Below the pieces are notes generated by a model. That model was not told the origin of the DNA and did not search any database. It worked only from the letters and a program-made list of their open reading frames with translations. From Bradyrhizobium sp. CCGE-LA001 (GTDB lineage Bacteria; Pseudomonadota; Alphaproteobacteria; Rhizobiales; Xanthobacteraceae): a stretch of 64,000 nt of DNA. Below are positions 7,978-17,925 of this stretch, piece by piece (position 1 is the stretch's first letter; every line of letters starts with the position of its first letter). The DNA lies in NCBI RefSeq assembly GCF_000296215.2, contig NZ_CP013949.1, forward strand, positions 7,769,500 to 7,833,499. Direction: 5' to 3'. A program made the translations under genes and the position numbers.

Positions 7978-9306
7978 CTATTCGGCCGCGAGCGCCTGCA
8001 ACGAAGCAGGATTTGCCGCCGAAACCATGAAGTCATGGATGCGCGGCACGATTTCCGACTTGAAACGCGAGCCGTTGAACACGCCGTAATGTCCGACGCC
8101 CTTCTGGACGTAATGAACACGGCGATGATCGGGGATCGAGCTGCACAAAGCGTGCGTTGCTTCGGTCTGACCGAGACCGGAGATGTCGTCGTTCTCGCCT
8201 TCGACCGTCATCAACGCGACGCGCGTGACCTTGGAGGGATCGACGCGTGTTCCGCGATGAGTCATCTCGCCCTTCGGCAGCGAGTGCTTCACGAACACGG
8301 TGTCGACGGTCTGGAGGTAATACTCGGCGGAGAGGTCCATCACCGCGAGATATTCGTCGTAGAACTCACGATGCTTGTCGACGAGATCGCCGTCGCCTTT
8401 CACCAGATTGGCAAAGAGCTGCTTGTGGGCGTCCATGTGCCGGTCGAGATTCATGCTGATGAACCCGTTGAGCTGCAGGAATCCCGGATAGACGTCGCGC
8501 ATCATGCCCGGATGCGGGAACGGCACCTTGGTGATGACGTGGTTCCGGAACCAGTCGATGCCGCGCTCCTGGGCGAGATTGTTCACCGCAGTCGGATTGC
8601 AGCGGGTGTCGATCGGGCCGCCCATCAGCGTCATCGAGGTCGGCACGAAAGGATCGCGCCGCGCCTCCATGATCGAGACGGCGGCAACGACGGGCACCGA
8701 GGGCTGGCACACCGCCATGACATGGGTGTTGCCGCCGAGAACATGCAGCATCTCGATTACGTAGTCGATGTAATCGTCGAGATCGAAGCGGCCGTCGCTG
8801 AGCGGCACCATGCGGGCGTCGGCCCAATCGGTGATGTAGACCTCATGCGCGGGCAGGAAGGCTTCCACCGTGCCGCGGAGCAACGTCGCGTAATGGCCGG
8901 ACATCGGCGCCACGATCAGCACGCGCGGCTGCGGGCTGCGCAGGGGGCGAGCGAATTTGCGATCGAAATAGAGCAGCCGGCAGAACGGCTTTTCCCAGAC
9001 CGAGCGGATCTCGACGGGGACGCGGATGCCGTTGACCTCGGTGTCGTTGAGGCCCCATTCCGGCTTGCCGTAGCGGCGCGTGGTGCGCTCGAACAATTCG
9101 CAGGCCGCGGCGACCGACTTGCCGACCTCGGTGCGCGCCCATGGATTGAGGGGATTTTGAAACAGGAGCCTGGTCGCATCCGTGACCGCACGTGCCGGAT
9201 TGAGAGAGGCGTGGGCCATCTCGTACATCCAGTACATCGGCGTCGTCAGAACCGGACTGCCTTCTGCAGCCAGGGGCGGCGCGCCGCCAAACTCACCAAT
9301 AGGCAT
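7978..9306 (-). CDS. phaZ: Intracellular polyhydroxyalkanoate depolymerase
   Basis: A 442-residue protein of the intracellular PHB depolymerase family (PhaZ type, alpha/beta hydrolase with a cysteine nucleophile). It breaks down stored poly-3-hydroxybutyrate granules in the cytoplasm. The lipase-box equivalent is MAVCQPS with Cys200; an Asp in EGEND and the His in GVGHYGVFNG complete a plausible triad. The family-typical start MYWMYEMAHASLNPARA is at residues 24-40. A GAAGAGGAA ribosome site precedes the ATG at 9306. No signal peptide is present. A second, unrelated PHB-type esterase lies at 18724-19926. Confidence 0.92.
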   Translation of the reverse strand: MPIGEFGGAPPLAAEGSPVLTTPMYWMYEMAHASLNPARAVTDATRLLFQNPLNPWARTEVGKSVAAACELFERTTRRYGKPEWGLNDTEVNGIRVPVEIRSVWEKPFCRLLYFDRKFARPLRSPQPRVLIVAPMSGHYATLLRGTVEAFLPAHEVYITDWADARMVPLSDGRFDLDDYIDYVIEMLHVLGGNTHVMAVCQPSVPVVAAVSIMEARRDPFVPTSMTLMGGPIDTRCNPTAVNNLAQERGIDWFRNHVITKVPFPHPGMMRDVYPGFLQLNGFISMNLDRHMDAHKQLFANLVKGDGDLVDKHREFYDEYLAVMDLSAEYYLQTVDTVFVKHSLPKGEMTHRGTRVDPSKVTRVALMTVEGENDDISGLGQTEATHALCSSIPDHRRVHYVQKGVGHYGVFNGSRFKSEIVPRIHDFMVSAANPASLQALAAE

Positions 9307-9427
9307 CGTTATATTCCTCTTCGCATCGCAACATACTGCCGAATGCGTAATATTGCGTCAATGCATGGTTCCGTACATCTACGTAAGCAGAACGGCAAAA
9401 ACCGCCTGAATCCACGGGAAAGTGACG

Positions 9428-10243
9428 TTATTCCCCGCCCGAGAGCAGCGAGCCGTGGCGCTTGGCGCTGCGTAAAAGGGCAAGGAATGCTGCAAAAGAT
9501 GCAGCCAGGAGGACCGCGTTGATCACCAACGCCTCCAGCATCAGATCGGTCCTGAAGGTCTGCTCGATCAGCAGCGCGCGCATGCCCTCGAACGCATAGG
9601 TCGGCGGCAACGCCCACGCGACGTATTGCAGCCAGACCGGCAACACGCTGACGGGATAGTAGACACAGGCGAGCGGCAGGATCGCGAACATCAACGTCCA
9701 GACGATGCTCTCGGCACCTAAGCCGTTTCGCAGCACGAGGCCCGACACGAAGATACCGACGGACCAGCTGGTGAAGATCAGATTGCAGAAGAACGCGATC
9801 AGCGGCAGGCCGAGGGCGTAGACATTGAAGTGGAACATGAACAGTGCGAGCAGGGTCATCGGAATGATCCCGATCGCAAGCCGGATCAGGCTCATGACCA
9901 TCAGCGACAGCAGAAACTCGATCGGCTTGAGCGGGCTCATCATGAGATTGCCGATGTTGCGCGCCCACATCTCCTCCAGGAACGAGATCGAGAAGCCGAG
10001 CTGCCCACGGAACAGGATGTCCCAGAGGATAACGGCGCCGATCAGCGTGCCGCCGGCGCGCGCGAAGAAATTGGCGTTCTCGGCGATGTAGAGCTGCAGG
10101 AAGCCCCAGGTGATGACCTGCAGCGCCGGCCAGTACAGCAGCTCGAGCAGCCGCGGCCAGGACGACATCAGCAGGTACCAATAGCGCAAGATCATCGCGC
10201 CGATGCGATGGACGGAGATGCCGCGGTGGAGGGAGGCCGTCAT
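9428..10243 (-). CDS. ABC-2 type transporter permease
   Basis: A 271-residue membrane protein of the ABC-2 (NodJ/DrrB-like) family with about six membrane helices. It would pair with the ATPase encoded just upstream at 10353-11156 to form an exporter; the substrate is unknown. Family features are the amphipathic N-terminus, an E-M-W-A-R-N-I-G-N-L coupling segment after helix 2, and LPPTYAFEGMRAL before the last helix. The apparent ATG at 10243 lies within a dispersed repeat (10238-10324), so there is no normal ribosome site; the true start may be a later one such as the Met before ILRYWYLL. Confidence 0.87.
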   Translation of the reverse strand: MTASLHRGISVHRIGAMILRYWYLLMSSWPRLLELLYWPALQVITWGFLQLYIAENANFFARAGGTLIGAVILWDILFRGQLGFSISFLEEMWARNIGNLMMSPLKPIEFLLSLMVMSLIRLAIGIIPMTLLALFMFHFNVYALGLPLIAFFCNLIFTSWSVGIFVSGLVLRNGLGAESIVWTLMFAILPLACVYYPVSVLPVWLQYVAWALPPTYAFEGMRALLIEQTFRTDLMLEALVINAVLLAASFAAFLALLRSAKRHGSLLSGGE

Positions 10244-10324
10244 TGCGAGGAGCCCTTGCGACGAAGCAATCCAGGCTGCCTTCGCGGAAAGATCCTGGAT
10301 TGCTTCGCTGCGCTCGCAATGACG
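10238..10324. repeat. Intergenic inverted repeat, family B (cgtcattgcgag type)
   Basis: Outer arms cgtcattgcgag and ctcgcaatgacg enclose inner arms gaagcaatccag and ctggattgcttc. Related copies are at 15980-16102 and 20298-20383. This copy lies between the ATPase and permease genes of one exporter and overlaps the first codons of the permease. Confidence 0.88.
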
Positions 10325-10352
10325 AAAGAAGCGCCCGTGGCCCTGCTAGCCG

Positions 10353-11156
<804 letters not shown>

Positions 11157-11264
11157 GCTGGCCGTTCTTCTGCTATTGCAGCCGATAGCGCAAGGCTTGT
11201 AATCCCGGGGTGGTTCCGCAAGCCCAGTGTTTGTGGATGAGAAGGTGCCGCCCCCTTGGCCGAT

Positions 11265-12587
11265 ATGACCGAAATTGCCGATTCCGACTTTCACCACGCG
11301 CAGCGGCATATCCGGCTGGACACGATCCTGCGGCTGCGCTGGCTTGCCGTGCTCGGCCAGCTCGCCGCGATCTTCATCGTGGCGCAGGGGCTGGAGTTCG
11401 ACGTCGAGATCGTCCCCTGTGTCAGCATCATCGCCCTGTCGGCGGCACTCAATCTGGGGCTCCAGACCGCGGCCAATCCGATGCAGCGGCTGGAGCCGAT
11501 GCAGGCGGCGGGCCTGCTTGCGCTCAACATCGTGGAGCTGGCCGGCCTGTTGTTCTTCACCGGCGGCCTGCAGAACCCGTTCTCGTTCCTGTTCCTCGCG
11601 CCCGTGCTGATCTCGGCCACGGCACTGCCGGCCCGCTTCACCTTCGGCCTTGGCGTGCTCGCCGTCGCCTGCGCCTCGATCCTGTTCTTCTACCATTCGC
11701 CGCTGCCGTGGGATGCCGACGATCCGCTGGTGCTGCCGCCGGTCTATCTCGTCGGCGTCTGGCTTTCGATCGTGCTCGCGATCGGCGTCACCAGCCTCTA
11801 CTCCTTCCAGGTGACCGAGGAGGCGCGCAAGCTTGCGGACGCGCTTGCTGCCACCGAGCTGGTGCTGACGCGCGAGCAACATCTGACGCAGCTCGATGGG
11901 TTGGCTGCCGCGGCCGCGCATGAGCTCGGCACGCCGCTCGCAACTATCTTCCTGATCTCGCGCGAGCTCGAAAAGACGGTGAAGGATGCCAGCATCGCCG
12001 CCGACTTGAAGACCTTGCGCGAGCAGACCCAGCGCTGCCGCGACATCCTGAGCAAGATCACCCAGCTATCCTCCACCGGCGCGCCTTTCGATCGCATGAA
12101 GCTGTCGGAGCTGATCGAGGAGGTGGTGGCACCGCATCGCGATTTCGGCGTCGAGATCAAGGTGCGGATCGCGGTGGCCGTCGCGGCCGAGCCGGTCGGC
12201 TCACGCAATCCGGCCATCCTCTACGGCATCGGCAACATCGTCGAGAACGCGGTCGATTTCGCCCGCACCACCGTCGAGGTTAACGCCTGGTGGAACAAGG
12301 ATCATATCGAGCTTGTGATTTCCGACGATGGACCCGGCATCCCGCCCGACATCCTCAACCGGATCGGTGAGCCCTACCTGTCGCGGCGGCGCCCCCAGGA
12401 TGACGGCGGCAGCGAACGGCGCGGCCTCGGGCTCGGCGTGTTCATCGCGCGCACCTTGCTGGAACGCACCGGCGCCAAGGTCTCGTTTACCAACCGGACT
12501 TTTCCGGAACACGGCGCGGTGGTCCAGATCACGTGGCCCAGGCAGCGTTTTGAGGCTATCGAGACGCTCGAAGAAACAATAGGATAA
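11265..12587 (+). CDS. regS: Redox-sensing histidine kinase, RegB/PrrB/ActS family
   Basis: A 440-residue membrane kinase that controls energy metabolism genes with its partner RegR. Six membrane helices fill residues 20-180. They include the ubiquinone-binding motif FTGGLQNPFS (98-107), which is diagnostic of the family. The H-box AAHELGTPLATI carries the phosphorylated His219, and Cys258 in QTQRCRDIL matches the redox-active cysteine of Rhodobacter RegB. ATP-binding boxes NIVENAVDFA, SDDGPGIP and GLGLGVFIA follow. ATG at 11265 was preferred to the TTG at 11256. regR follows after 103 bases, as in other alphaproteobacteria. In Bradyrhizobium RegSR is known to govern nifA and many micro-oxic genes. 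Confidence 0.93.
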   Translation: MTEIADSDFHHAQRHIRLDTILRLRWLAVLGQLAAIFIVAQGLEFDVEIVPCVSIIALSAALNLGLQTAANPMQRLEPMQAAGLLALNIVELAGLLFFTGGLQNPFSFLFLAPVLISATALPARFTFGLGVLAVACASILFFYHSPLPWDADDPLVLPPVYLVGVWLSIVLAIGVTSLYSFQVTEEARKLADALAATELVLTREQHLTQLDGLAAAAAHELGTPLATIFLISRELEKTVKDASIAADLKTLREQTQRCRDILSKITQLSSTGAPFDRMKLSELIEEVVAPHRDFGVEIKVRIAVAVAAEPVGSRNPAILYGIGNIVENAVDFARTTVEVNAWWNKDHIELVISDDGPGIPPDILNRIGEPYLSRRRPQDDGGSERRGLGLGVFIARTLLERTGAKVSFTNRTFPEHGAVVQITWPRQRFEAIETLEETIG

Positions 12588-12690
12588 GGCGCGGCCTTGC
12601 GTCGCACAACGGCGCCGATCGACTATTTGCCGCCTTGGCACCGGCCGATTGCGACGCCATATGTCAATGCGCTGGAGAGAGGACAACACC

Positions 12691-13245
12691 TTGAACGCCA
12701 TCGCCGAACTGAACGAACAGACCGACCGCTCGCTACTCATCGTGGAAGACGACAAGCCGTTTCTGGAGCGGCTGTCGCGCGCGATGGAGACACGCGGCTT
12801 TGCCGTGACCTCGTGCGATACCGTCTCAGACGGTCTTGCGCAGATCGGCAGATCCGCACCGGCCTTCGCGGTGGTGGACCTCAGGCTCGGCGACGGCAAC
12901 GGTCTCGACGTGGTCTCAGCGCTGAAGAAGAAGCGCCCGGATGCGCGCGCGATCGTGCTGACCGGCTATGGCAACATCGCCACCGCCGTGACCGCGGTGA
13001 AGATGGGCGCGATCGATTATCTGTCCAAGCCGGCCGACGCCGATGACGTCGTCGCGGCGCTGCTGTCGACCAGCGCGGAGAAATCCGAGCTGCCGGCGAA
13101 CCCGATGTCGGCCGATCGCGTCCGCTGGGAGCACATCCAGCGCATCTACGAGATGTGCAACCGCAACGTCTCGGAAACCGCGCGCCGGCTGAACATGCAC
13201 CGCCGCACGCTGCAGCGCATTCTCGCGAAGCGCGCGCCGCGGTAA
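12691..13245 (+). CDS. regR: Response regulator RegR/PrrA/ActR
   Basis: The receiver domain (residues 13-128) has Asp20, Asp21, the phosphorylated Asp63 in VVDLRLGD, and Lys near SKPADADD. A short linker leads to a Fis-type helix-turn-helix, NVSETARRLNMHRRTLQRILAKR, which is nearly invariant in this family. The start is TTG at 12691: a GGAGAGAGG site lies eight bases upstream, the product is then 184 residues like RegA and PrrA, and the phosphoacceptor falls at position 63 as in those proteins. An upstream extension to 12649 is open but would give an atypical length. It is transcribed with regS and acts as a global redox regulator. Confidence 0.94.
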   Translation: MNAIAELNEQTDRSLLIVEDDKPFLERLSRAMETRGFAVTSCDTVSDGLAQIGRSAPAFAVVDLRLGDGNGLDVVSALKKKRPDARAIVLTGYGNIATAVTAVKMGAIDYLSKPADADDVVAALLSTSAEKSELPANPMSADRVRWEHIQRIYEMCNRNVSETARRLNMHRRTLQRILAKRAPR

Positions 13246-13252
13246 CGGCGCC

Positions 13253-13342
13253 GTAGGGTGGGCAAAGGCGCAAAGCGCCGTGCCCACCGTTCTTCTCCGC
13301 ATTTGGGAAAGACGTGGGCACGCTACGCTTTGCCCACCCTAC
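13253..13342. repeat. Intergenic inverted repeat, family A
   Basis: It starts with gtagggtgggcaaagg seven bases after the regR stop and ends with ctttgcccaccctac. Inner arms gtgcccaccg and cgtgggca are present. This is the same family as 2851-2959. Confidence 0.87.
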
Positions 13343-13344
13343 GG

Positions 13345-13461
13345 CACTCGTGCCCCGGACGCTGCAGAGCCGGGGTCCACGCCTCAACTTAGATTGCCGC
13401 CTTCTGGGTCCCGGCTCTGCGCAGCAGCGTTTCACGCTGCAGCGCGTCCGGGACACGAGTG
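13345..13461. repeat. Intergenic inverted repeat, family E (cactcgtgccccgg type)
   Basis: Outer arms cactcgtgccccggacgc and gcgtccgggacacgagtg pair with few mismatches. Inner segments gcagagccggggtcc and gggtcccggctctgc also pair. It follows the family A element directly and ends eight bases before the mmcB stop codon. A related copy is at 23369-23488. Confidence 0.85.
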
Positions 13462-13468
13462 TGTGTTC

Positions 13469-13960
13469 CTATTCCCAGAAATCCGCGTGGCCTTGCGGAT
13501 CGACCAGGCGGTTGATCCGCAAGCCCGCCGCCATCGCAAAGCGCACTGTCATCTGCTTGCGGGTGGCGGCGGCGAGCTTGTGCTCGGGCGCCTCGCAATG
13601 CATGTGCGCGCCATAGGAATCGGCGACGATCAGGCCGGTGTCTTGAGGGAAGATCTCGCAGGGCAGATCCTGCGTGAAGGCGAAGAACAGCCGGTCGCAA
13701 TGGGCGCGGTATTCGTGCCATTTCTGATCGGCGCGCAGATCCTCCACCGACGACTTGATCTCGACGATCCAGATCTCGCCGCGCTCGTTCAGCGCGACCA
13801 GATCGGCACGCCGGCCGGACGGCAGCGGCAATTCGCTGATGCAGGAGAAGCCGAGCGAGCGCAACAGCCGCGCCGTGCCGCGCGCGATCGCCAGCGCCGT
13901 CTCAGATTGGCGGCGGTCCGGCGGCGGCACGAGCGCGATGTTGCGGGCGGTGTTGTCCAT
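13469..13960 (-). CDS. mmcB: MmcB family DNA repair protein
   Basis: A 163-residue protein of the MmcB (former DUF1052) family, which is linked to ImuABC-type mutagenic repair in Caulobacter. The core looks like a PD-(D/E)XK nuclease fold: GRRADLVALNERGEIWIVEIKSS has the spaced acidic residues and lysine expected there, followed by DLRADQKWHEYRAHCDRLFFA. No imuA, imuB or dnaE2 gene lies beside it. I used the ATG at 13960; the frame is open to 13996 and no clear ribosome site decides between the two. Confidence 0.85.
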   Translation of the reverse strand: MDNTARNIALVPPPDRRQSETALAIARGTARLLRSLGFSCISELPLPSGRRADLVALNERGEIWIVEIKSSVEDLRADQKWHEYRAHCDRLFFAFTQDLPCEIFPQDTGLIVADSYGAHMHCEAPEHKLAAATRKQMTVRFAMAAGLRINRLVDPQGHADFWE

Positions 13961-14007
13961 GGCGGAAGGATAACCGATTCCTGGAGAGGCGGACACTCTC
14001 TTCGCCT

Positions 14008-14157
14008 GTCATTCCGGGGCGCGCCACTTGGCGCGAGCCCGGAATCTATAGCCACAGGAGGAGTTGTGGGCCGAGACGGCAACTCCTAGTCATCGCAAAC
14101 CAACTGCCGGGGATTATGGGTCCCGGCTCGCGACTACGTCGCGCCCCGGGACGACAG
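14008..14157. repeat. Intergenic inverted repeat, family C (gtcattccggggcgcg type)
   Basis: Left part gtcattccggggcgcgcc with gcgcgagcccggaatc; right part gggtcccggctcgcgac with gcgccccgggacgac. The centre holds a hairpin, aggagttgt with its near inverse ggcaactcct. Related elements are at 60313-60410 and 18658-18720. Confidence 0.75.
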
Positions 14158-14243
14158 CGTGTGTGGTGGAACACGGAACCTCCCTCCTCCCTCGCACTTA
14201 TCACGCAGCCGCCGCACCTCGGCGGAACCACCGAGGCTGCGGG

Positions 14244-15941
14244 ATGATCGACGATCTCTGGTACAAGAACGGCGTGATCTATTGCCTGTCGGTCGGCACC
14301 TACATGGATGCCAATGGCGACGGCGTCGGCGACTTCAAAGGGCTGTTGCGGCGGCTCGACTATCTGCACGGGCTCGGCATCACAACGATCTGGCTGATGC
14401 CGTTCCAGACATCGCCGGGCCGCGACGACGGCTACGACATCGCCGATTATTACAGCGTTGATCCCCGCTACGGCACGCTCGGTGACTTCGTCGAGTTCAC
14501 CCATGGCTGCAAGCAGCGCGGCATCCGCGTCATCATCGACCTCGTGGTCAACCACACCTCGGACCAGCATCACTGGTTCAAGGTGGCGCGGCGCGACAAG
14601 AACTCGCCCTATCGCGACTGGTATGTCTGGTCCGACAAGAAGCCGGCAGGCGCCGACAAGGGCATGGTGTTTCCCGGCGTGCAGAAAACGACCTGGACGC
14701 GCGACAAGGAAGCCGGCGCGTATTACTTCCACCGTTTTTACGATTTCCAGCCCGATCTCAACACCTCGAACCCGCACGTGCAGGCCGAGATCCTGAAGAT
14801 CATGGGCTTCTGGATTCAGCTCGGCGTCTCCGGCTTCCGCATGGATGCGGTGCCATTCGTGATCGCGACCAAGGGCGCGAAGGTGAAGAAGCCGGTCGAG
14901 CAATACGACATGCTGCGTGCGTTCCGCGAATTCCTGCAATGGCGACAGGGCGATGCCATCATCCTCGCCGAAGCCAACGTGCTGCCGAAGACGGACATGG
15001 AGTACTTCGGCCGCGATGCCGACCGCATGCACATGATGTTCAACTTCCACGTCAACCAGCACCTGTTCTATGCGCTGGCCTCGGGCGATTCACGCCCGCT
15101 GGCGAAGGCGCTGAAGGCGACCAAGCCACGGCCGGCGACGGCGCAATGGGGCCTGTTCCTGCGCAATCACGACGAGCTCGATCTCGGGCGCCTGACCAAG
15201 GCGCAGCGCCAGACCGTGTTCAAGAAATTCGGCCCCGACAAGGACATGCAGCTCTACGACCGCGGCATCCGCCGGCGGCTCGCGCCGATGCTGGGCGGCG
15301 ACCGCCGGCGCCTCGAGCTCGCCTACAGCCTGATGTGCACGCTGCCGGGGACGCCCGTGATCCGCTATGGCGACGAGATCGCGATGGGCGATGACCTCTC
15401 GCTGCCCGAGCGCAACTGTGCGCGTACGCCGATGCAATGGTCGACCGAGCCGCATGGCGGCTTCACCAAGAGCGACAAGCCGGACTGCCCCGTCATCGAC
15501 AAGGGGCCTTACGGGTTCGACCACGTCAACGTCGCCAAGCAGCGGCGCGATCCCAATTCGATGCTGAACTGGACCGAGCGCATCGTGCGCATGCGCAAGG
15601 AAGTGCCCGAGGTCGGCTGGGGCGATTTCGCCATCATCCCGCTGCGCGATCCCGCCGTGTTCATCATGCGCTATGACTGGCGCAACAATGCGGTGCTGTT
15701 CGTGCACAATCTCGACGACAAGCCACGCGAGATCGCGTTCTCGGCGGGGCTACCCGGCGACGCCGGCGCGCACCTGATCAATCTGCTGGCGGAAGACCAC
15801 AGCCACGCCGACAAGCGCGGCCAGCATCACGTCGTGCTCGAACCATATGGGTATCGCTGGTATCGTGTCGGCGGGCTGGATTATCTGTTGAAGCGGAGCG
15901 ACATCGACAAGAGCACCGAGGGCAACAAACATCCGGGGTGA
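14244..15941 (+). CDS. GH13 alpha-glucan enzyme, trehalose synthase-like
   Basis: A 565-residue cytoplasmic member of glycoside hydrolase family 13. The order of motifs follows the maltose alpha-D-glucosyltransferase (trehalose synthase) group: LWYKNGVIYCLSV at the start, RDDGYDIADYYSVDPRYG and VNHTSDQHHWF. All three catalytic residues are present: nucleophile Asp201 in GFRMDAVPF, acid/base Glu243 in LAEAN, and Asp310 in RNHDELD. It lacks the maltokinase domain fused to some TreS proteins. The start at 14244 has a GGG(A) site only just upstream, so it is likely but not certain. It converges with a second GH13 gene at 16153-17751. Whether it isomerises maltose or hydrolyses another alpha-glucoside cannot be told from sequence alone. 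Confidence 0.85.
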   Translation: MIDDLWYKNGVIYCLSVGTYMDANGDGVGDFKGLLRRLDYLHGLGITTIWLMPFQTSPGRDDGYDIADYYSVDPRYGTLGDFVEFTHGCKQRGIRVIIDLVVNHTSDQHHWFKVARRDKNSPYRDWYVWSDKKPAGADKGMVFPGVQKTTWTRDKEAGAYYFHRFYDFQPDLNTSNPHVQAEILKIMGFWIQLGVSGFRMDAVPFVIATKGAKVKKPVEQYDMLRAFREFLQWRQGDAIILAEANVLPKTDMEYFGRDADRMHMMFNFHVNQHLFYALASGDSRPLAKALKATKPRPATAQWGLFLRNHDELDLGRLTKAQRQTVFKKFGPDKDMQLYDRGIRRRLAPMLGGDRRRLELAYSLMCTLPGTPVIRYGDEIAMGDDLSLPERNCARTPMQWSTEPHGGFTKSDKPDCPVIDKGPYGFDHVNVAKQRRDPNSMLNWTERIVRMRKEVPEVGWGDFAIIPLRDPAVFIMRYDWRNNAVLFVHNLDDKPREIAFSAGLPGDAGAHLINLLAEDHSHADKRGQHHVVLEPYGYRWYRVGGLDYLLKRSDIDKSTEGNKHPG

Positions 15942-15979
15942 TGCCGAAATGCTGTCGTGTAGTGGGCTGCCTCAAAGAT

Positions 15980-16102
15980 CGTCATTGCGAGCCACCGGGT
16001 CCGCGCGTAGCACGGCCCGATGACAGGCTCCGCGAAGCAATCCAGAATCTTTCCGCGGAGGGACTCTGGATTGCTTCGTCGCAAGGGCTCCTCGCAATGA
16101 CG
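15980..16102. repeat. Intergenic inverted repeat, family B, expanded copy
   Basis: The outer arms and the gaagcaatccag/ctggattgcttc inner arms match the copy at 10238-10324. About 37 extra bases are inserted in the left arm (15990-16030 region), so this copy is longer at 123 bases. It separates the two convergent GH13 genes. Confidence 0.82.
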
Positions 16103-16152
16103 TGGATAGAGCCTCGTCTTCCGGCTAGCCGCTGCCCTGGTGAAGTCGACGG

Positions 16153-17751
16153 CTACGGCGCCGCCACCACCACCCCTTCGTTCCCGCGCAGATCGAGCAC
16201 GCCTTCGACCTTCTCCCCCTCGCGATCCAGGAACGTCGACAGCAGGATCTCGCTGCCGAAGCGGATGGCGCTGGTGGTCACCGCGATCGGCTCGGGGCCG
16301 AGATTGAGCGCCACGACGAGCGCCTTGCCGCCGGCGTCACGGCGATAGATCAGGAGATCGCCTTGCGCCGAGATCGGGTGATAGTCGCCGGCGACCAACG
16401 GCGGCGAAGCCTTCCGCAAGTCGATCAGGCGCCTGTAAAGCGAGAGGATTGAGCGGCTGTCGGCTTCGAGAGTGACGACATTGTCCCTGACATAATGCTC
16501 CGGGAGCGGCAACCAGGGTCGCACTGTCGAGAAGCCCGCGAAGTCGGACGCATCCCACTGCATCGGCGTGCGGCAACCGTCGCGACCAACACCGATGCCG
16601 GGCACGTTCTTCTCGAAGGGGTCGCGCACGTCCTCCGGCGCGATCGTCACCTGGTGCATGCCGATCTCGTCGCCGTAATACAGTGTCGGCGTGCCGCGCA
16701 GGGTCAGCAGCAACATGGCGGCGACGCGGGCTTGCTCGGGGCCGACGCGGCTGGCGACCCGCGGACGATCGTGATTGCCGAGCACCCAGTTCGGCCATGC
16801 GCCGCGCGGCAGCGCCTTCTCGTAATCCTCGATGATCTTCTCGATCGAACGCGCACTCCAGAAGGTCGAGAGCAGCGCGAAGTTGAACGGCATCTGGGCG
16901 CCGGTGAGATCGTTGCCGTAATAGGCCATCAGGCGATGCAGCGGCAGATAGATCTCGCCGATCAGGACGCGCGCGCCAAAGCCATCGGTGACGCGCCGCA
17001 TCTCGGCAATCACGTCGTGCACCTCGGGCTGGTCGGTGGAATATTGCGTGAGGATCTTCTCGTTCGGCGGGCGGCCCTCGACATAATGCGGGTTCGGCGG
17101 GTTGTCGCGGAATTCGGCGTCCTTGATCAGATGCCAGATCACGTCGACGCGAAAGCCGTCGACGCCCCTCTCCAGCCAGAACCGCATCACATCGAGGATC
17201 GCCGTGCGGACATCCGGATTGCGCCAGTTGAGGTCGGGCTGCTGGGCGAGGAAGGCGTGGTAGTAATATTGGCCCGTGGTCTCGTCGAACTGCCACGCGC
17301 TGCCGCCGAACTCGGACAACCAATTGTTCGGCACCCCGCCATCCGCCGCCGGATCGCGCCAGATGTACCAGTCGCGCTTGGGATTGTCGCGCGAGGCGCG
17401 GCTCTCGATGAACCAGGGATGCTGGTCGGAGGTGTGATTGGGCACGAGGTCGAGGATCAGCTTCAGGCCATTGTCATGGACCGCCGCGATCAGCGCGTCG
17501 AAATCCGCCATGGTCCCGAACAGCGGCTCGATGCCGGTGTAATCGGAGATGTCGTAGCCGAAATCGGCCATGGGCGACGGGAAGATCGGCGACAGCCAGA
17601 TCGCGTCAACGCCGAGCGATTTGACGTAAGGCAGCCGCTGGAGGATGCCGGCGAGATCGCCAATGCCGTCGCCGTTGGAGTCCTGAAACGAGCGCGGATA
17701 GATCTGGTAGAAGATGCCGTCGCGCCACCAAGTCTCGTTGCTTTGAGTCAT
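16153..17751 (-). CDS. Alpha-glucosidase, GH13 (oligo-1,6-glucosidase type)
   Basis: A 532-residue GH13 enzyme that releases glucose from the non-reducing end of alpha-glucosides. The start is typical, with WWRDGIFYQIYPRSFQDSNG. Catalytic residues are Asp203 (GFRVDVIWH), Glu266 (LIGEIYLP) and Asp328 (LGNHDRPR). The second conserved region, DLVPNHTSDQHPWF, is intact. The Val after the region I DLVPNHTSD and the overall pattern resemble alpha-glucosidases rather than trehalose synthase. No signal peptide is seen, so uptake of the sugar must occur first. I used the ATG at 17751; an upstream in-frame Met at 17814 would add 21 residues without similarity. Confidence 0.88.
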   Translation of the reverse strand: MTQSNETWWRDGIFYQIYPRSFQDSNGDGIGDLAGILQRLPYVKSLGVDAIWLSPIFPSPMADFGYDISDYTGIEPLFGTMADFDALIAAVHDNGLKLILDLVPNHTSDQHPWFIESRASRDNPKRDWYIWRDPAADGGVPNNWLSEFGGSAWQFDETTGQYYYHAFLAQQPDLNWRNPDVRTAILDVMRFWLERGVDGFRVDVIWHLIKDAEFRDNPPNPHYVEGRPPNEKILTQYSTDQPEVHDVIAEMRRVTDGFGARVLIGEIYLPLHRLMAYYGNDLTGAQMPFNFALLSTFWSARSIEKIIEDYEKALPRGAWPNWVLGNHDRPRVASRVGPEQARVAAMLLLTLRGTPTLYYGDEIGMHQVTIAPEDVRDPFEKNVPGIGVGRDGCRTPMQWDASDFAGFSTVRPWLPLPEHYVRDNVVTLEADSRSILSLYRRLIDLRKASPPLVAGDYHPISAQGDLLIYRRDAGGKALVVALNLGPEPIAVTTSAIRFGSEILLSTFLDREGEKVEGVLDLRGNEGVVVAAP

Positions 17752-17925
17752 GCCGAAAGACCACCCAATCTGCGCCCTCGCGCGGGAGAACGCGACAGCA
17801 TCGCCCCGGTTCAAATTGGCCGGTCAATTGGGACGGCTATGTGACGGTTGTTCCCGGGGCCGTTCCGGCTCGCGGGAGCTGAATCTTTTGCTTGGCGGCC
17901 TCGCAAAAATCGGCATTGTGACGCC

